From the NCBI GenBank assembly GCA_007130025.1, contig SLTF01000253.1:1-19942 (forward strand): a stretch of 19,942 bases of DNA, given 5' to 3'. Origin of the DNA: Spirochaetales bacterium. Its GTDB lineage: Bacteria > Spirochaetota > Spirochaetia > DSM-27196 > PWMO01. This document shows positions 1 through 8,015 of the stretch, one piece after another (the first letter of the stretch is position 1; each line of letters begins with the position of its first letter). A program made the position numbers and the translations under genes. Under the pieces are notes generated by a model. It searched no databases, had not been told where the DNA came from, and worked only from the letters and a program-made list of their open reading frames with translations.

Positions 1-1833
1 CATGACTTTCAATCCGGGGATGTGGGCCACCATTGAACTCCAATCCTGCGAGTGCTGGGCACCGTACTTGCTGCCAACCGAGACCCGCAGCACCAGCGGC
101 ATTTTCAGCACACCGGCGCTCATGCTCTGCCACTTGGCCATCTGGTTGAAGATCTCGTCGCCGGCGCGCCCCATGAAGTCGCAGTACATCAGTTCCACCA
201 CAGCCCGGCCGCCGGAGAGGGCGTACCCGACGCCGCTGCCGACGATTGCTCCCTCGGAGATCGAAGAGTTGAACAGCCGGTGGTAGGGGAGGGCTTCGGT
301 GAGGCCTCGATAGACCGCAAAGGCGCCGCCCCAGTCGCGGTTCTCTTCGCCGTAGGCGACCATGGTCGGGTCGATCGAGAAGCGGTGGATCATCGCTTCG
401 AAGAGGCCATCCCGGTAGGCGTAGAGTTTCATCTTGGAGACGGGCTTCCCGTCCGCATCGAAGGCGTAGCGCTCTTTTTTTGCCAGCTGCTGCACCCGCG
501 GGTTCTCGGCCACGGGAAGAAGCATCTCGGGTTCGCGATCGTCCATTTTCTCAGTCGGGGTGTTGGAGAACATGTACGAGGCGATCGTTTCGCCGTCGAG
601 GCGGGGTGAAACGTCGAGCGGTACCGCGAGGCGCACCGCGAGGGTGACGTTCTCGGCCACCTCTGCCTGCATCGCGTCAAACCGCGCCGTGTCGATTACC
701 TTGTTCTCGATCAGGTAGTCGGCAAAACTGCGCACGCAATCGGCCTCTTCCCAGAGCTTGATCTCATCCTTGGTCCGGTATGACGATGCGTCCGACGGAG
801 AATGCCCGGAGATGCGGTAGGTGATGGTGTCCATCAGCACCGGTCCGCGACCGTCGAGCAGGATCTTCTTTTTGCGTGCCACCGCGTCCGCAACGGCGAG
901 GGGGTTGTAGCCGTCAACGCGTTCGGCGTGCATTGCGTCGGGATTGACCCCGGCGCCAACGCGGGCGAGCATGCCGAATCCCATGGTCTCGCCCTGGGTC
1001 TGACCGCCCATGCCGTAGAAGTTGTTGATGAAGTTGAACATGATCGGTGGCGCCCCGCCGACGTCCTTCGGCCAGAGCGTACGATACTGATCCATGCTCG
1101 ACATGGTCATCGCTTCCCAGGTCGGTCCGCACCCCATCGATGCGTCTCCGATGTTGGCGATCACGATGCCGGGATTGCGGTTGACGCGCTTGAAGAGCGC
1201 CGAACCAAAGGCGATGTCCGCCGATCCACCCACGATGGCGTTGTTGGGCATACTGCCGAAGGGTGCGAAGAACGCGTGCATCGATCCGCCGAGTCCCCGG
1301 TTGAAACCGGCTTTGCGCGCAAAAATCTCTGCGAGCGTCCCGTAGAGCACAAACCGCTCGGCGGTGGTTTTGATCGAGGTGCTCTTTTCGCGTTCAACAA
1401 CGCGCAGGGTGTCGCCGTCGAGGTAGCTCTTCATCACCTGCTCGAGATCCGTCTCTGAGAGCTGGTCCACGGCGGCCAGACACTTTGCCAGGATCTCGCC
1501 GTGGCTGCGGTGCGAACCAAAGACAAAGTCATCGATATCCAGGGGTACGCACTGGCCTACGGTGGTTGACTCCTGCCCGATCGAGAGGTGGGCGGGGCCC
1601 TTGTGGTCGTACTCGATTCCACGGTACGCGCCCTTGGTCTTGATGTCGTTGAGCATGGTTTCGAACTCACGAATGACCATCATGTGGTAGAGCATTCGCG
1701 TCAATCGATCGCCGCCGTACTTCTTGATTTCGGCTTTGGCGTCCGACTGATACTGGTTGACGGGAATCTCGGGAAACGAGATCGCGCTCTTCTTTCGAAC
1801 TTCTTTGGGGTCGATCAGCAGTGACTGTGGCAT
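1..1833 (-). CDS. Pyruvate (2-oxo acid) dehydrogenase E1, alpha and beta fused, partial
   Basis: Thiamine-diphosphate E1 component of a 2-oxo acid dehydrogenase complex, most likely pyruvate. It decarboxylates the substrate and passes the acyl group to lipoyl-E2. 611 codons are visible and the C-terminus lies beyond the left edge. Residues about 40-400 are the alpha half: HLSIGQE (82-88), SHRSHGE (107-113), GLGGSMH (180-186), a GDA thiamine-diphosphate motif (229-231) ending at NN (270-271), and SGHSPSDAS (342-350), which is typical of pyruvate-type E1. After a linker, the beta half begins near 467: GEENRDWGG (495-503), ISEG (525-528) with the probable catalytic Glu527, and QHSQDWS (593-599). 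The start ATG follows AAGGAG 10 bases after the E3 stop, so it is the last visible gene of the deoR-E2-E3-E1 operon. Oddities: GDA in place of GDG, and a segment about 14 residues longer than usual before NN. Substrate specificity is inferred. Confidence 0.88.
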   Translation of the reverse strand, partial: MPQSLLIDPKEVRKKSAISFPEIPVNQYQSDAKAEIKKYGGDRLTRMLYHMMVIREFETMLNDIKTKGAYRGIEYDHKGPAHLSIGQESTTVGQCVPLDIDDFVFGSHRSHGEILAKCLAAVDQLSETDLEQVMKSYLDGDTLRVVEREKSTSIKTTAERFVLYGTLAEIFARKAGFNRGLGGSMHAFFAPFGSMPNNAIVGGSADIAFGSALFKRVNRNPGIVIANIGDASMGCGPTWEAMTMSSMDQYRTLWPKDVGGAPPIMFNFINNFYGMGGQTQGETMGFGMLARVGAGVNPDAMHAERVDGYNPLAVADAVARKKKILLDGRGPVLMDTITYRISGHSPSDASSYRTKDEIKLWEEADCVRSFADYLIENKVIDTARFDAMQAEVAENVTLAVRLAVPLDVSPRLDGETIASYMFSNTPTEKMDDREPEMLLPVAENPRVQQLAKKERYAFDADGKPVSKMKLYAYRDGLFEAMIHRFSIDPTMVAYGEENRDWGGAFAVYRGLTEALPYHRLFNSSISEGAIVGSGVGYALSGGRAVVELMYCDFMGRAGDEIFNQMAKWQSMSAGVLKMPLVLRVSVGSKYGAQHSQDWSSMVAHIPGLKVM

Positions 1834-1843
1834 GTTTCTCTCC

Positions 1844-3220
1844 TTACGCCTGTTCCATTTCCCACATGACGTCGCGAAGTACTTCGCTGACGGTCGGGTG
1901 GGGGAAGATAACTTCTCTCACGTCTTTCACACGCAATTCCGCCTCAATCATGAGGGCCGCGCCGAAGATGAGCTCCGAGACTCCCGAGCCGAGCATCTGC
2001 ACGCCCAGGATCCGGCCGGTAGTCGCATCGGCCACCACCTTGGCCGTCCCCGACTCGCCGGGGTGTTCGGCAACGTAGCGGCCGCTCGCCTTCAGGCTGA
2101 TGCGGCCGGTCATGACCTGGTACCCTGCCGCTTCGGCCTCGCGCTCGCTCAGGCCACAACCGGCAACCTCCGGGGCGGTAAAGACCACCCACGGCACCGC
2201 GTCGTAGCGCATCCGCTGGGCCCGGGGGCCGCCGGACTTTTCAATGATGCGCGAGGCGGCAACATCCGCCATCCGGTAGGCGGTGTGGGCCAGAAGACTT
2301 CGGCCGTTGACGTCTCCCACCGCGTAGACGCCGGGCAGGTTGGTCTCGCAGTAGTCGTTTACGCGCACCCCGCGGCGATCGAAGTCGAGGCCGACCGCGT
2401 CGAATCCCAGACCGTCCACGTTGGGAACGCGCCCCGTGGATACCAGAATGAGATCGGAGGGTACGCGCTCTTCCGTACCCGCCTTCTCAAAGATGAGGCC
2501 TCCCGGTTCGATCTGTTTTACCTTCGCGCCGAGATGGTAGGTTACGCCGGGAACGCTCTTGCGAAGCGCGGCGGCGAGGTCGGCATCCATGAAGGGGATG
2601 ATCTCGTCCATCATCTCCACCACGGTTACCGGAATCCCGAGCAGGCCGAACCAGCAGGCAAACTCCATGCCGATGTACCCGCCGCCCACCACGGTCACCG
2701 CCTTTGGCAGCTCGGTGATGTCGAGCAGTTCCGTGCTGGTCACCACACCCGGCGAGTCGATGCCGGGTATCGGTGGTCGGGCCGAACTCGAGCCGGTAGC
2801 CAGAATCAGCGAGGCGCCGCGGTACGCGGTACCGTTGACCGTCACCGTGTTCCGGTCGGTCAGGGCGCCGCGTCCGTTCACCACTTCGACCCCGCGCTTC
2901 TTCAGCATGCCCGAAATGCCTTTTTGCAGTCCGGAGATCACCTGCGTCTTCCACTTCATGGCGGTGCCCAGGTCGAACTCTCCGGTTGCCTTCACCCCGA
3001 TGCGCGCGGCGTCGGCGAGGTGTGCGTAGGTCTTGGCGCTGTTGAGGAGGGTCTTGGTGGGAATGCAGCCCACGTTGAGGCAGGTCCCCCCGAGTGCGCC
3101 CTCTTCGATGAGGACGGTCTTCAGTCCAGCCTCCGCGGTGCGTTCGGCCGCCCGGTATCCCCCGGGGCCTCCGCCGAGGATCACCACGTCGTACTGATGT
3201 GCTTGTTTCGCTTCACTCAT
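1844..3220 (-). CDS. lpdA: Dihydrolipoyl dehydrogenase (E3)
   Basis: FAD flavoprotein that reoxidises dihydrolipoyl-E2 and reduces NAD+, the E3 of the neighbouring 2-oxo acid dehydrogenase complex; cytoplasmic. 458 aa, close to the family's usual 460-480. It has the N-terminal FAD motif GGGPGG (16-21), the redox disulfide GGTCLNVGCIPTK (44-56, Cys47/Cys52), the NAD-binding GGGYIG near the middle, the second FAD motif YAVGDV, and the C-terminal catalytic pair in HPTVSE (His441/Glu446). The start follows AGGAGG and lies 9 bases after the E2 stop; the E1 start is 10 bases downstream, so E2, E3 and E1 are surely co-transcribed. All active-site residues are present and nothing is odd. The symbol is used generically. 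Confidence 0.95.
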   Translation of the reverse strand: MSEAKQAHQYDVVILGGGPGGYRAAERTAEAGLKTVLIEEGALGGTCLNVGCIPTKTLLNSAKTYAHLADAARIGVKATGEFDLGTAMKWKTQVISGLQKGISGMLKKRGVEVVNGRGALTDRNTVTVNGTAYRGASLILATGSSSARPPIPGIDSPGVVTSTELLDITELPKAVTVVGGGYIGMEFACWFGLLGIPVTVVEMMDEIIPFMDADLAAALRKSVPGVTYHLGAKVKQIEPGGLIFEKAGTEERVPSDLILVSTGRVPNVDGLGFDAVGLDFDRRGVRVNDYCETNLPGVYAVGDVNGRSLLAHTAYRMADVAASRIIEKSGGPRAQRMRYDAVPWVVFTAPEVAGCGLSEREAEAAGYQVMTGRISLKASGRYVAEHPGESGTAKVVADATTGRILGVQMLGSGVSELIFGAALMIEAELRVKDVREVIFPHPTVSEVLRDVMWEMEQA

Positions 3221-3229
3221 TCCGTCCTC

Positions 3230-4675
3230 CTACCGCGCCAGAAGCAGGTCGATGTCGGCGATCGCCGCCGAGAGCGCCTGCAGGTAGCGGGCCGCCGGTG
3301 CACCGTCAACCGCGCGGTGGTCGATGGTGAGCGACAGGCCGATGGACGGGATGAACTCCACCTCGCTGCCCGTCTGTACCGGCTTGAGCTGTATCGACGA
3401 CACACCGAGGATGGCGACCTGCGGGGGATTGAGAACCGGGGTGAAATGCTCCACCCCCAGGCCGCCCAGGTTGGTCACCGTGAAGGTGCCCGGGGCGAGG
3501 TCGTCGGGACCGGCCGAACCGGCCTGACACGCGGCTGCGAGTCGCTTTGCCTCGAGCGCCATCTCGCGCAGGCTCAACCGATCGGCAAACCGGATGGTTG
3601 GCACCATCAGGCCCTTCGGCGTATCGACGGCAAATCCCAGGTGCACGTGGGTAAACGCGGTGATCGTGTGATCTCCGGTACTCGCACCGCCGGACATGTG
3701 CGCGTTCATGTATCCGTGCATCGGCAGCGTACGCGACACGGCGTAATGCACCAGATCGTTGATGGTCACCCCGCGCAGGTCGAGCGCCTCGTTGCTCTCT
3801 TTCAGTCGGGCGCGCATCCGTTGCAGCGCGCGTGCATCGGCCGAAGCGTTCATGGTGAGTTGGGCGGTGGTCTGCAGCGAGTTCAACATTCGCTCGGCGA
3901 TGACCTTGCGGACGCCCTTGACCGGCGTCGCGGTCGCTGGCCCCGGGAAGGCGGGCAGGCCCGCGGCAGGTGAGCCCGCGGCTCCTGCACCGGTGGCCCC
4001 CGTCGTGGCCGGCGCCGCACCGGGATCCGTTGCACCCTCTGTGCCGAGGTCCTGCACCCGCACGCGGCCGCCGATACCGCTGCCTTCGGCGGGTACCGCC
4101 GAACCGGCCGCCTGCGCCGCTGCCGCGCGTGTCAGCGGCGCTCCCGACGCGATCGCCGCCTCAACGTCGCGTTCGATGATCCGTCCGCCGGGGCCGCTTC
4201 CAGAGAGACCGCTCCATTCCACGCCGGCCTCTTCCGCGCGGCGGCGTGCCCGAGGTGAGACGAATTGCCCGCCCGCAGCGCTGGTGCCGGCGGTCTCGGG
4301 TGCCTCGGCGGCCGCCGCCGGTGCCTCGTTTGGGGGTGTCGCTTCAGCGCCGGATTGCGGCTTCGAGGCTTCCGCCTCGGCGGGCTGAGCCTCGGGAGTT
4401 GCGGGGGGTGAACTCGAAGGGGCGTCAACGGATTCGCCTTCCGCACCGATGTAGGCAATCGGGGCAAGCACCGGTACCTCATCGTCGGCCTGGTGGAGGA
4501 TGCGCAGCAGCACACCGGCTGCGGGCGCCTCCACCTCAAAGGTCGCCTTGTCGGTCTCTACTTCGCAGAGGACCTCTCCTTCTGCGACCGTGTCTCCTTC
4601 CTGCTTCTTCCATCCAACGATGAGGCAGGCCTCTACGGACTGTCCCTGTCGCGGCATCAATACTTCGGTTGCCAT
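3230..4675 (-). CDS. Dihydrolipoamide acyltransferase (E2) of the pyruvate dehydrogenase complex
   Basis: Core acyltransferase of the complex, moving the acetyl group from its lipoyl arm to CoA. 481 aa from the ATG at 4675, which has a strong AGGAGG; upstream in-frame starts would add 51 unrelated residues overlapping deoR. Order of parts: one lipoyl domain (about 1-78) with the lipoylated lysine in ETDKA (Lys43); a long Ala/Pro/Glu-rich flexible linker (about 82-135); a peripheral-subunit-binding domain (about 138-175, ending in GSGPGGRIIERDV); a second short GSGIGGRVRVQDL stretch (198-210) that looks like the tail of a degenerate second binding domain; another Ala/Gly/Pro linker; and the catalytic domain (about 250-481) with DHRAVDG (His453, Asp457). 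First enzyme gene of the operon after deoR, with E3 9 bases downstream. Acetyl is the likeliest acyl group, inferred from the E1 style. Confidence 0.93.
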   Translation of the reverse strand: MATEVLMPRQGQSVEACLIVGWKKQEGDTVAEGEVLCEVETDKATFEVEAPAAGVLLRILHQADDEVPVLAPIAYIGAEGESVDAPSSSPPATPEAQPAEAEASKPQSGAEATPPNEAPAAAAEAPETAGTSAAGGQFVSPRARRRAEEAGVEWSGLSGSGPGGRIIERDVEAAIASGAPLTRAAAAQAAGSAVPAEGSGIGGRVRVQDLGTEGATDPGAAPATTGATGAGAAGSPAAGLPAFPGPATATPVKGVRKVIAERMLNSLQTTAQLTMNASADARALQRMRARLKESNEALDLRGVTINDLVHYAVSRTLPMHGYMNAHMSGGASTGDHTITAFTHVHLGFAVDTPKGLMVPTIRFADRLSLREMALEAKRLAAACQAGSAGPDDLAPGTFTVTNLGGLGVEHFTPVLNPPQVAILGVSSIQLKPVQTGSEVEFIPSIGLSLTIDHRAVDGAPAARYLQALSAAIADIDLLLAR

Positions 4676-4698
4676 GTCTTCCTCCTGGGGCGGGTCGC

Positions 4699-5454
4699 TC
4701 AGACGCGCGACACCGTGATAGTACGTTCTTCCAACGCGTCCACTGCCGATTGAGGCAGGTCGCGGTCGGTAATGATCTGTGATACGTCCGCAAGGCTGAG
4801 CACGGCGACAAAACCGCGGCGATCCCACTTGCTCGAGTCGGCGACGGCGATCACCTGGTCGGCCTGCACAGCCATCTTGCGAACAATTTCGGCGCCTTCC
4901 ACCAGATGGGTCGACAGGCCGTGTTCGATGCTGAACCCGTCGGTTCCCACGAAGGCGGTCTTCACGTGAAACCGCTCCAGCTCACTGGTGGCGATGGGAC
5001 CGACAAAACTCTCGGTCTCGGGGCGGAATGCGCCACCCACCAGCGTCAGTGCGATCTGTGGGTTCGCCCGCGCGTACGGAATCAGGAGCGATGAGTTGGT
5101 CACAATGCTGATGGCGCGCTTTCCAAAGAGGTAGCGCGCGATGAGGGCGGTGGTGGTGCCCGCTTCGATCATGATTGCGTCGCCATCGGAAACGAGCTCT
5201 GCCGCCGCGCGGGCGATGCGGTGCTTCAGGTCCACTGCGGCACGCTGGCGTTCGGCCATCGCCGGGTGGAAGGCGGGTGCCGCACCGCCCCAGGTGCGCA
5301 CGATCATGCCCTTCTCGGCAAGGCTGTTGAGCACCGAACGTACCGTGACCGCAGAGATCCCGAGGGCGTTGCTCATCCGTGACACCGAGCAGTTGGGATC
5401 TTCGACAATGAGATCAATGAGCGACTGTTCCCTTTCGGTGAGGCTTTGAATCAC
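4699..5454 (-). CDS. DeoR-family transcriptional regulator
   Basis: Likely repressor of the following pyruvate dehydrogenase operon and of itself. 251 aa, the usual DeoR length. An N-terminal winged helix-turn-helix (about 4-57, with SVSRMSNALGISAVTVRSVL) is followed by a sugar-phosphate-isomerase-like effector domain: EAGTTTALIARYL near 97, LVGGAFRPE, and VGTDGFS. In this family the effector is usually a phosphorylated sugar or intermediate. The start is GTG at 5454, with AAGGA ten bases upstream; the listed N-terminus MIQSLTERE fits the family. Its stop is 23 bases before the E2 start and no terminator intervenes. A good promoter (5482-5510) and an 8-base direct repeat (5454-5472) lie upstream. 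A DeoR protein fronting a pyruvate dehydrogenase operon is uncommon. The effector cannot be read from sequence. Confidence 0.9.
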   Translation of the reverse strand: MIQSLTEREQSLIDLIVEDPNCSVSRMSNALGISAVTVRSVLNSLAEKGMIVRTWGGAAPAFHPAMAERQRAAVDLKHRIARAAAELVSDGDAIMIEAGTTTALIARYLFGKRAISIVTNSSLLIPYARANPQIALTLVGGAFRPETESFVGPIATSELERFHVKTAFVGTDGFSIEHGLSTHLVEGAEIVRKMAVQADQVIAVADSSKWDRRGFVAVLSLADVSQIITDRDLPQSAVDALEERTITVSRV

Positions 5455-5472
5455 TTACGAAATCCTTACGAA
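5454..5472 (-). repeat. Direct repeat, candidate DeoR operator
   Basis: CTTACGAA occurs at 5454-5461 and 5465-5472, an 11-base period, about one helical turn. It lies just downstream of the predicted transcription start and runs into the GTG start codon of deoR. This is a natural place for an autorepressor to bind. Binding by DeoR is inferred. Confidence 0.45.
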
Positions 5473-5481
5473 TTAGAAACA

Positions 5482-5510
5482 TTTATACATCAAAACGGGA
5501 CGGAATGCAA
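5482..5510 (-). promoter_or_regulatory. Sigma70-like promoter of the deoR-E2-E3-E1 operon
   Basis: Read on the minus strand: -35 TTGCAT (5505-5510), a 17-base spacer, and -10 TATAAA (5482-5487). It is about 30 bases upstream of the deoR GTG and points into the operon. Confidence 0.65.
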
Positions 5511-5599
5511 GCAGATTTCGCAGGTTTTTGCGGGACGTGCGGCGACAGCAGATGAAACGGTGGACGAAACGGCGGAATGAGGCGGGGGTCGATGACCGA

Positions 5600-5627
5600 T
5601 GCGGGACGACCCATTGGCCGTCCCGCA
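5600..5627 (-). terminator. Hairpin after fucU, possible terminator
   Basis: Perfect 9-base-pair stem, TGCGGGACG (5600-5608) with CGTCCCGCA (5619-5627), and a 10-base loop, starting 8 bases after the fucU stop codon on the minus strand. No T-tract follows, so it may be a weak or factor-assisted terminator, or a 3' end protector. The arm 9-mer recurs at 5529-5537. Confidence 0.45.
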
Positions 5628-5635
5628 AGGACCGA

Positions 5636-6067
5636 TTACGAGCGAATCACACCCTTCTTCAGGATGACGTTTGCGTAGAGCGACGCTTCGCCGGTGGCGA
5701 CGATTGCGTAGCATTTTTTGGCCTGCTCGTAAAAGGCGAAACGCTCCACCTGCTCGAAGCCGGGGAAGGCGCTTTCGTGCGTGCGACAAATCTTCTCGTA
5801 GGTCGCCCAGATCGGCGGCACGCCGTCGGAGGGATTGACGACCTTCATCAGGAAGGCGGCCTTGGGGACGAAGTCGTCGAGGGGGTAGAGCGAGAGGATG
5901 GCATCGAGAATCTCGGGAACACCGTGACCGTCGAGGCGCACCAGTCGTTGCGCGTAGGCGGCCGCCGGGAAGTTGCCGTCACCGATGCAGAGCTCGTCGC
6001 CGTGCCCCATCTCCATGAGGATCTTCAGGAGCTCGGGACTCAATATCGCGGGAATGTTCTTCAGCAT
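5636..6067 (-). CDS. fucU: L-fucose mutarotase (RbsD/FucU family)
   Basis: Interconverts alpha and beta anomers of L-fucose so that the isomerase receives its preferred anomer; cytoplasmic. 143 aa, family-typical length (E. coli FucU is 140). The N-terminus LLKILMEMGHGDELCIGDGN carries the family His22, and the C-terminal ATGEASLYANVILKKGV (about 122-138) is the characteristic FucU/RbsD ending with the Tyr-Ala-Asn signature. The ATG at 6067 has AAGGAG upstream. It lies 84 bases after fucI, the enzyme it feeds, with a strong hairpin in the gap. RbsD (ribose pyranase) is the paralogous alternative, but the fucI neighbour decides for FucU. Confidence 0.92.
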   Translation of the reverse strand: MLKNIPAILSPELLKILMEMGHGDELCIGDGNFPAAAYAQRLVRLDGHGVPEILDAILSLYPLDDFVPKAAFLMKVVNPSDGVPPIWATYEKICRTHESAFPGFEQVERFAFYEQAKKCYAIVATGEASLYANVILKKGVIRS

Positions 6068-6108
6068 ACGTTACTCCTTACACTGTGTGATACCGAAAAC
6101 TGTGTGGT

Positions 6109-6133
6109 GCCGGGACCCGATTCAGGTCCCGGC
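6109..6133 (-). other. Intercistronic hairpin between fucI and fucU
   Basis: Perfect 9-base-pair inverted repeat, GCCGGGACC (6109-6117) and GGTCCCGGC (6125-6133), with a 7-base loop, 18 bases after the fucI stop. There is no T-tract on the minus strand, so it is more likely an mRNA-stability or differential-expression hairpin than a terminator. ACTGTGTG also occurs twice next to it (6082-6089, 6099-6106). Confidence 0.5.
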
Positions 6134-6151
6134 GGGATCGGTTCCGTTGCC

Positions 6152-7966
6152 CTATGACCGGTAGGGCGGTCCGAAATTGGTACAGGCGCGGAAGTCCGAA
6201 CCTTCGAGGTCCATGCCGAAAGCGTTCCAGCTGCTTGGCCGGAACACGTCGGACTCGGTTACGTTGTGCATGTATACCGGAATGCGCAGCATGGACGCCA
6301 GGGTGATCAGATCGGCGCCGTAGTGACCGTAGCCAATCGACCCGTGGTTGGCACCCCAGTTGAGCATTACCGTGTAGACGTCGCGGAAGCGCGCGTTGTC
6401 CACCAGCCGTGGGACAAACCAGGTGGTCGGCCACGTTGGATTGGTTCGCGCGTCCAGCACGGAGTGCACGTCGGCAGGGATGTCGACCGCCCAGCCCTCG
6501 GCGATCTGCAGGGCAGGGCCCAGACCCGCCACCATGTTCAGGCGGCACATCGTTACCGGCATCTCGCCCCGGGTGAGGTAGTTGGACGAGTAGCCCCCAC
6601 CGGGGAAGTACTCGGTAGCCGACGGGCGCCACGAGGTGGCGTCCAGGCAGGCGGCCGCCTCTTCGGGCTTGATCTGCCAGAACGGCTTCATCGCGGGCTT
6701 TCCGCCGATCTCCTGGCGGCCAGATCCGTCGAGGGTAGCGGGTCCTGAGTTGATCAGGTGGATGATACCGTGCTCGGCCCGACCGGTGAGAGTGGTTCCG
6801 GTGACGCGCTTGACGGCGTCCGGGCTCCAGTAGGTTCGCACATCGGCAAAGATCTGGGCGGATTTGTTCAGCAGGTGTCCGAAGAGCATCGAGATCGCGT
6901 TCAGGTTGTCGTTCTCGGTGGCAACCATGAAGGGCTGGCGAATTCCGTTCCAGTCGAAGCTGGAGGTCAGGATCGCCTCCAGAAAATCTCCGTTGGGCAT
7001 GAAGTCGGTCCACTGGCGCTGACCCTGGAACCCTGAGGCAATCGCGTTGTGACCCAGGGCCTCTTCGTCAAAACCCAGCTCCGCGAGCCGGGGATTCCCG
7101 ATCATGAGGTCGCGCGCGATCATGGTCATCTTCACCGAGGTTTCCCAGTCGGCGTCCTTCTTCTCGCGACTGCGCTGGATGGCCTTGGGGTTGAGATCCG
7201 GGCCCTCTTTGCAGTTTGCCTTGGTCCAGGCGATGGCGCGCTGGTACTCCTTGGGATCGTAGATGGTGTTCTGGATGCGCCGCAGAAACTCCGACATGTC
7301 AACGTACTCGTTGCGCATGCCGAGGTACTCCTTGTAGAAGCTCTCGGTCACGTAGCAGCCGGCGATTCCCATGGATACGCTGCCCATGGCGAGGTAGCTC
7401 TTTCCGCGCATGGTCGCCACGGCGAGCCCGGCGCGGGCGAAGCGGATGAGCTTCTCCGCGACATCGGCGGGAATGGAGCCGTCGTCGGAATCCTGTACCT
7501 CCCGGCCGTAAATCCCGAAGGCGGGCAGGCCGCGCTGCGTATGGCCGGCGAGCGTCGCCGCCAGGTAGACCGCGCCGGGGCGCTCGGTGCCGTTGAAACC
7601 CCAGATGGCCTTGGGGATGAGGGGGGTCATGTCCATGGTTTCGGAGCCGTAGCACCAGCACGGGGTGACGGTGATGGAGAGCCCAACGCACTCGCGTTCG
7701 AACTTCTCCGCGCAGCGCGCTGCCTCGGCCACGCCACCGATGCAGGTGTCCGAGATAACGCACTTCACTTTGGTGCCGTCGGCGTGCCGCAGCTGTTTCT
7801 CGAGCAGCTTTGCGGTGCGCTTCGCCATCTCCATGGTCTGGCTCTCCAGACTCTCCCGAACGCCCTTTCGCCGTCCGTCGATGGTGGGGCGAATGCCGAT
7901 CTTGGGAGTATTCCCGTAGAGCCGCTTGGTGGGCGGGTTCATTTTCAACGACTTGATATCTGCCAT
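6152..7966 (-). CDS. fucI: L-fucose isomerase
   Basis: Mn2+-dependent ketol isomerase converting L-fucose (and often D-arabinose) to L-fuculose, the first step of L-fucose catabolism. 604 aa against 591 in E. coli, with family motifs along the whole length: ISDTCIGGVAEAA (71-83), the QGQRQWTD region (314-321), SSFDWNG (335-341), ATENDNLN (349-356), FADVRTYW (373-380) and NHGSIGYGHYGADL (540-553). By offset from E. coli numbering, the metal ligands Glu337 and Asp361 fall on Glu351 and Asp375, and catalytic His528 on His541; all are present. The ATG has a perfect GGAGGAG. It is transcribed from its own promoter with a LacI-type operator and followed by fucU. Fuculokinase and fuculose-phosphate aldolase are not in this window, so the rest of the pathway lies elsewhere. 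Confidence 0.95.
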   Translation of the reverse strand: MADIKSLKMNPPTKRLYGNTPKIGIRPTIDGRRKGVRESLESQTMEMAKRTAKLLEKQLRHADGTKVKCVISDTCIGGVAEAARCAEKFERECVGLSITVTPCWCYGSETMDMTPLIPKAIWGFNGTERPGAVYLAATLAGHTQRGLPAFGIYGREVQDSDDGSIPADVAEKLIRFARAGLAVATMRGKSYLAMGSVSMGIAGCYVTESFYKEYLGMRNEYVDMSEFLRRIQNTIYDPKEYQRAIAWTKANCKEGPDLNPKAIQRSREKKDADWETSVKMTMIARDLMIGNPRLAELGFDEEALGHNAIASGFQGQRQWTDFMPNGDFLEAILTSSFDWNGIRQPFMVATENDNLNAISMLFGHLLNKSAQIFADVRTYWSPDAVKRVTGTTLTGRAEHGIIHLINSGPATLDGSGRQEIGGKPAMKPFWQIKPEEAAACLDATSWRPSATEYFPGGGYSSNYLTRGEMPVTMCRLNMVAGLGPALQIAEGWAVDIPADVHSVLDARTNPTWPTTWFVPRLVDNARFRDVYTVMLNWGANHGSIGYGHYGADLITLASMLRIPVYMHNVTESDVFRPSSWNAFGMDLEGSDFRACTNFGPPYRS

Positions 7967-7990
7967 GTCATCTCCTCCTGTGGTCGGGGC

Positions 7991-8006
7991 ATGTAATCGA
8001 TTGCAT
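7991..8006. promoter_or_regulatory. LacI-family operator upstream of fucI
   Basis: Sixteen-base palindrome ATGTAATCGATTGCAT centred on CG, with one mismatched pair. This is the standard form of LacI/GalR-family sites. It begins about 3 bases after the predicted fucI transcription start, a roadblock position. The likely ligand is the LacI protein encoded immediately upstream (8084-9097), which is inferred. Confidence 0.7.
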
Positions 8007-8015
8007 TAGGGGGCC

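Noticed and set aside
1757..3973. 738-codon open frame on the plus strand
   Set aside because: Lies opposite the well-supported E3 and E2 genes, has no recognisable domain, and is expected from GC-rich codon bias.
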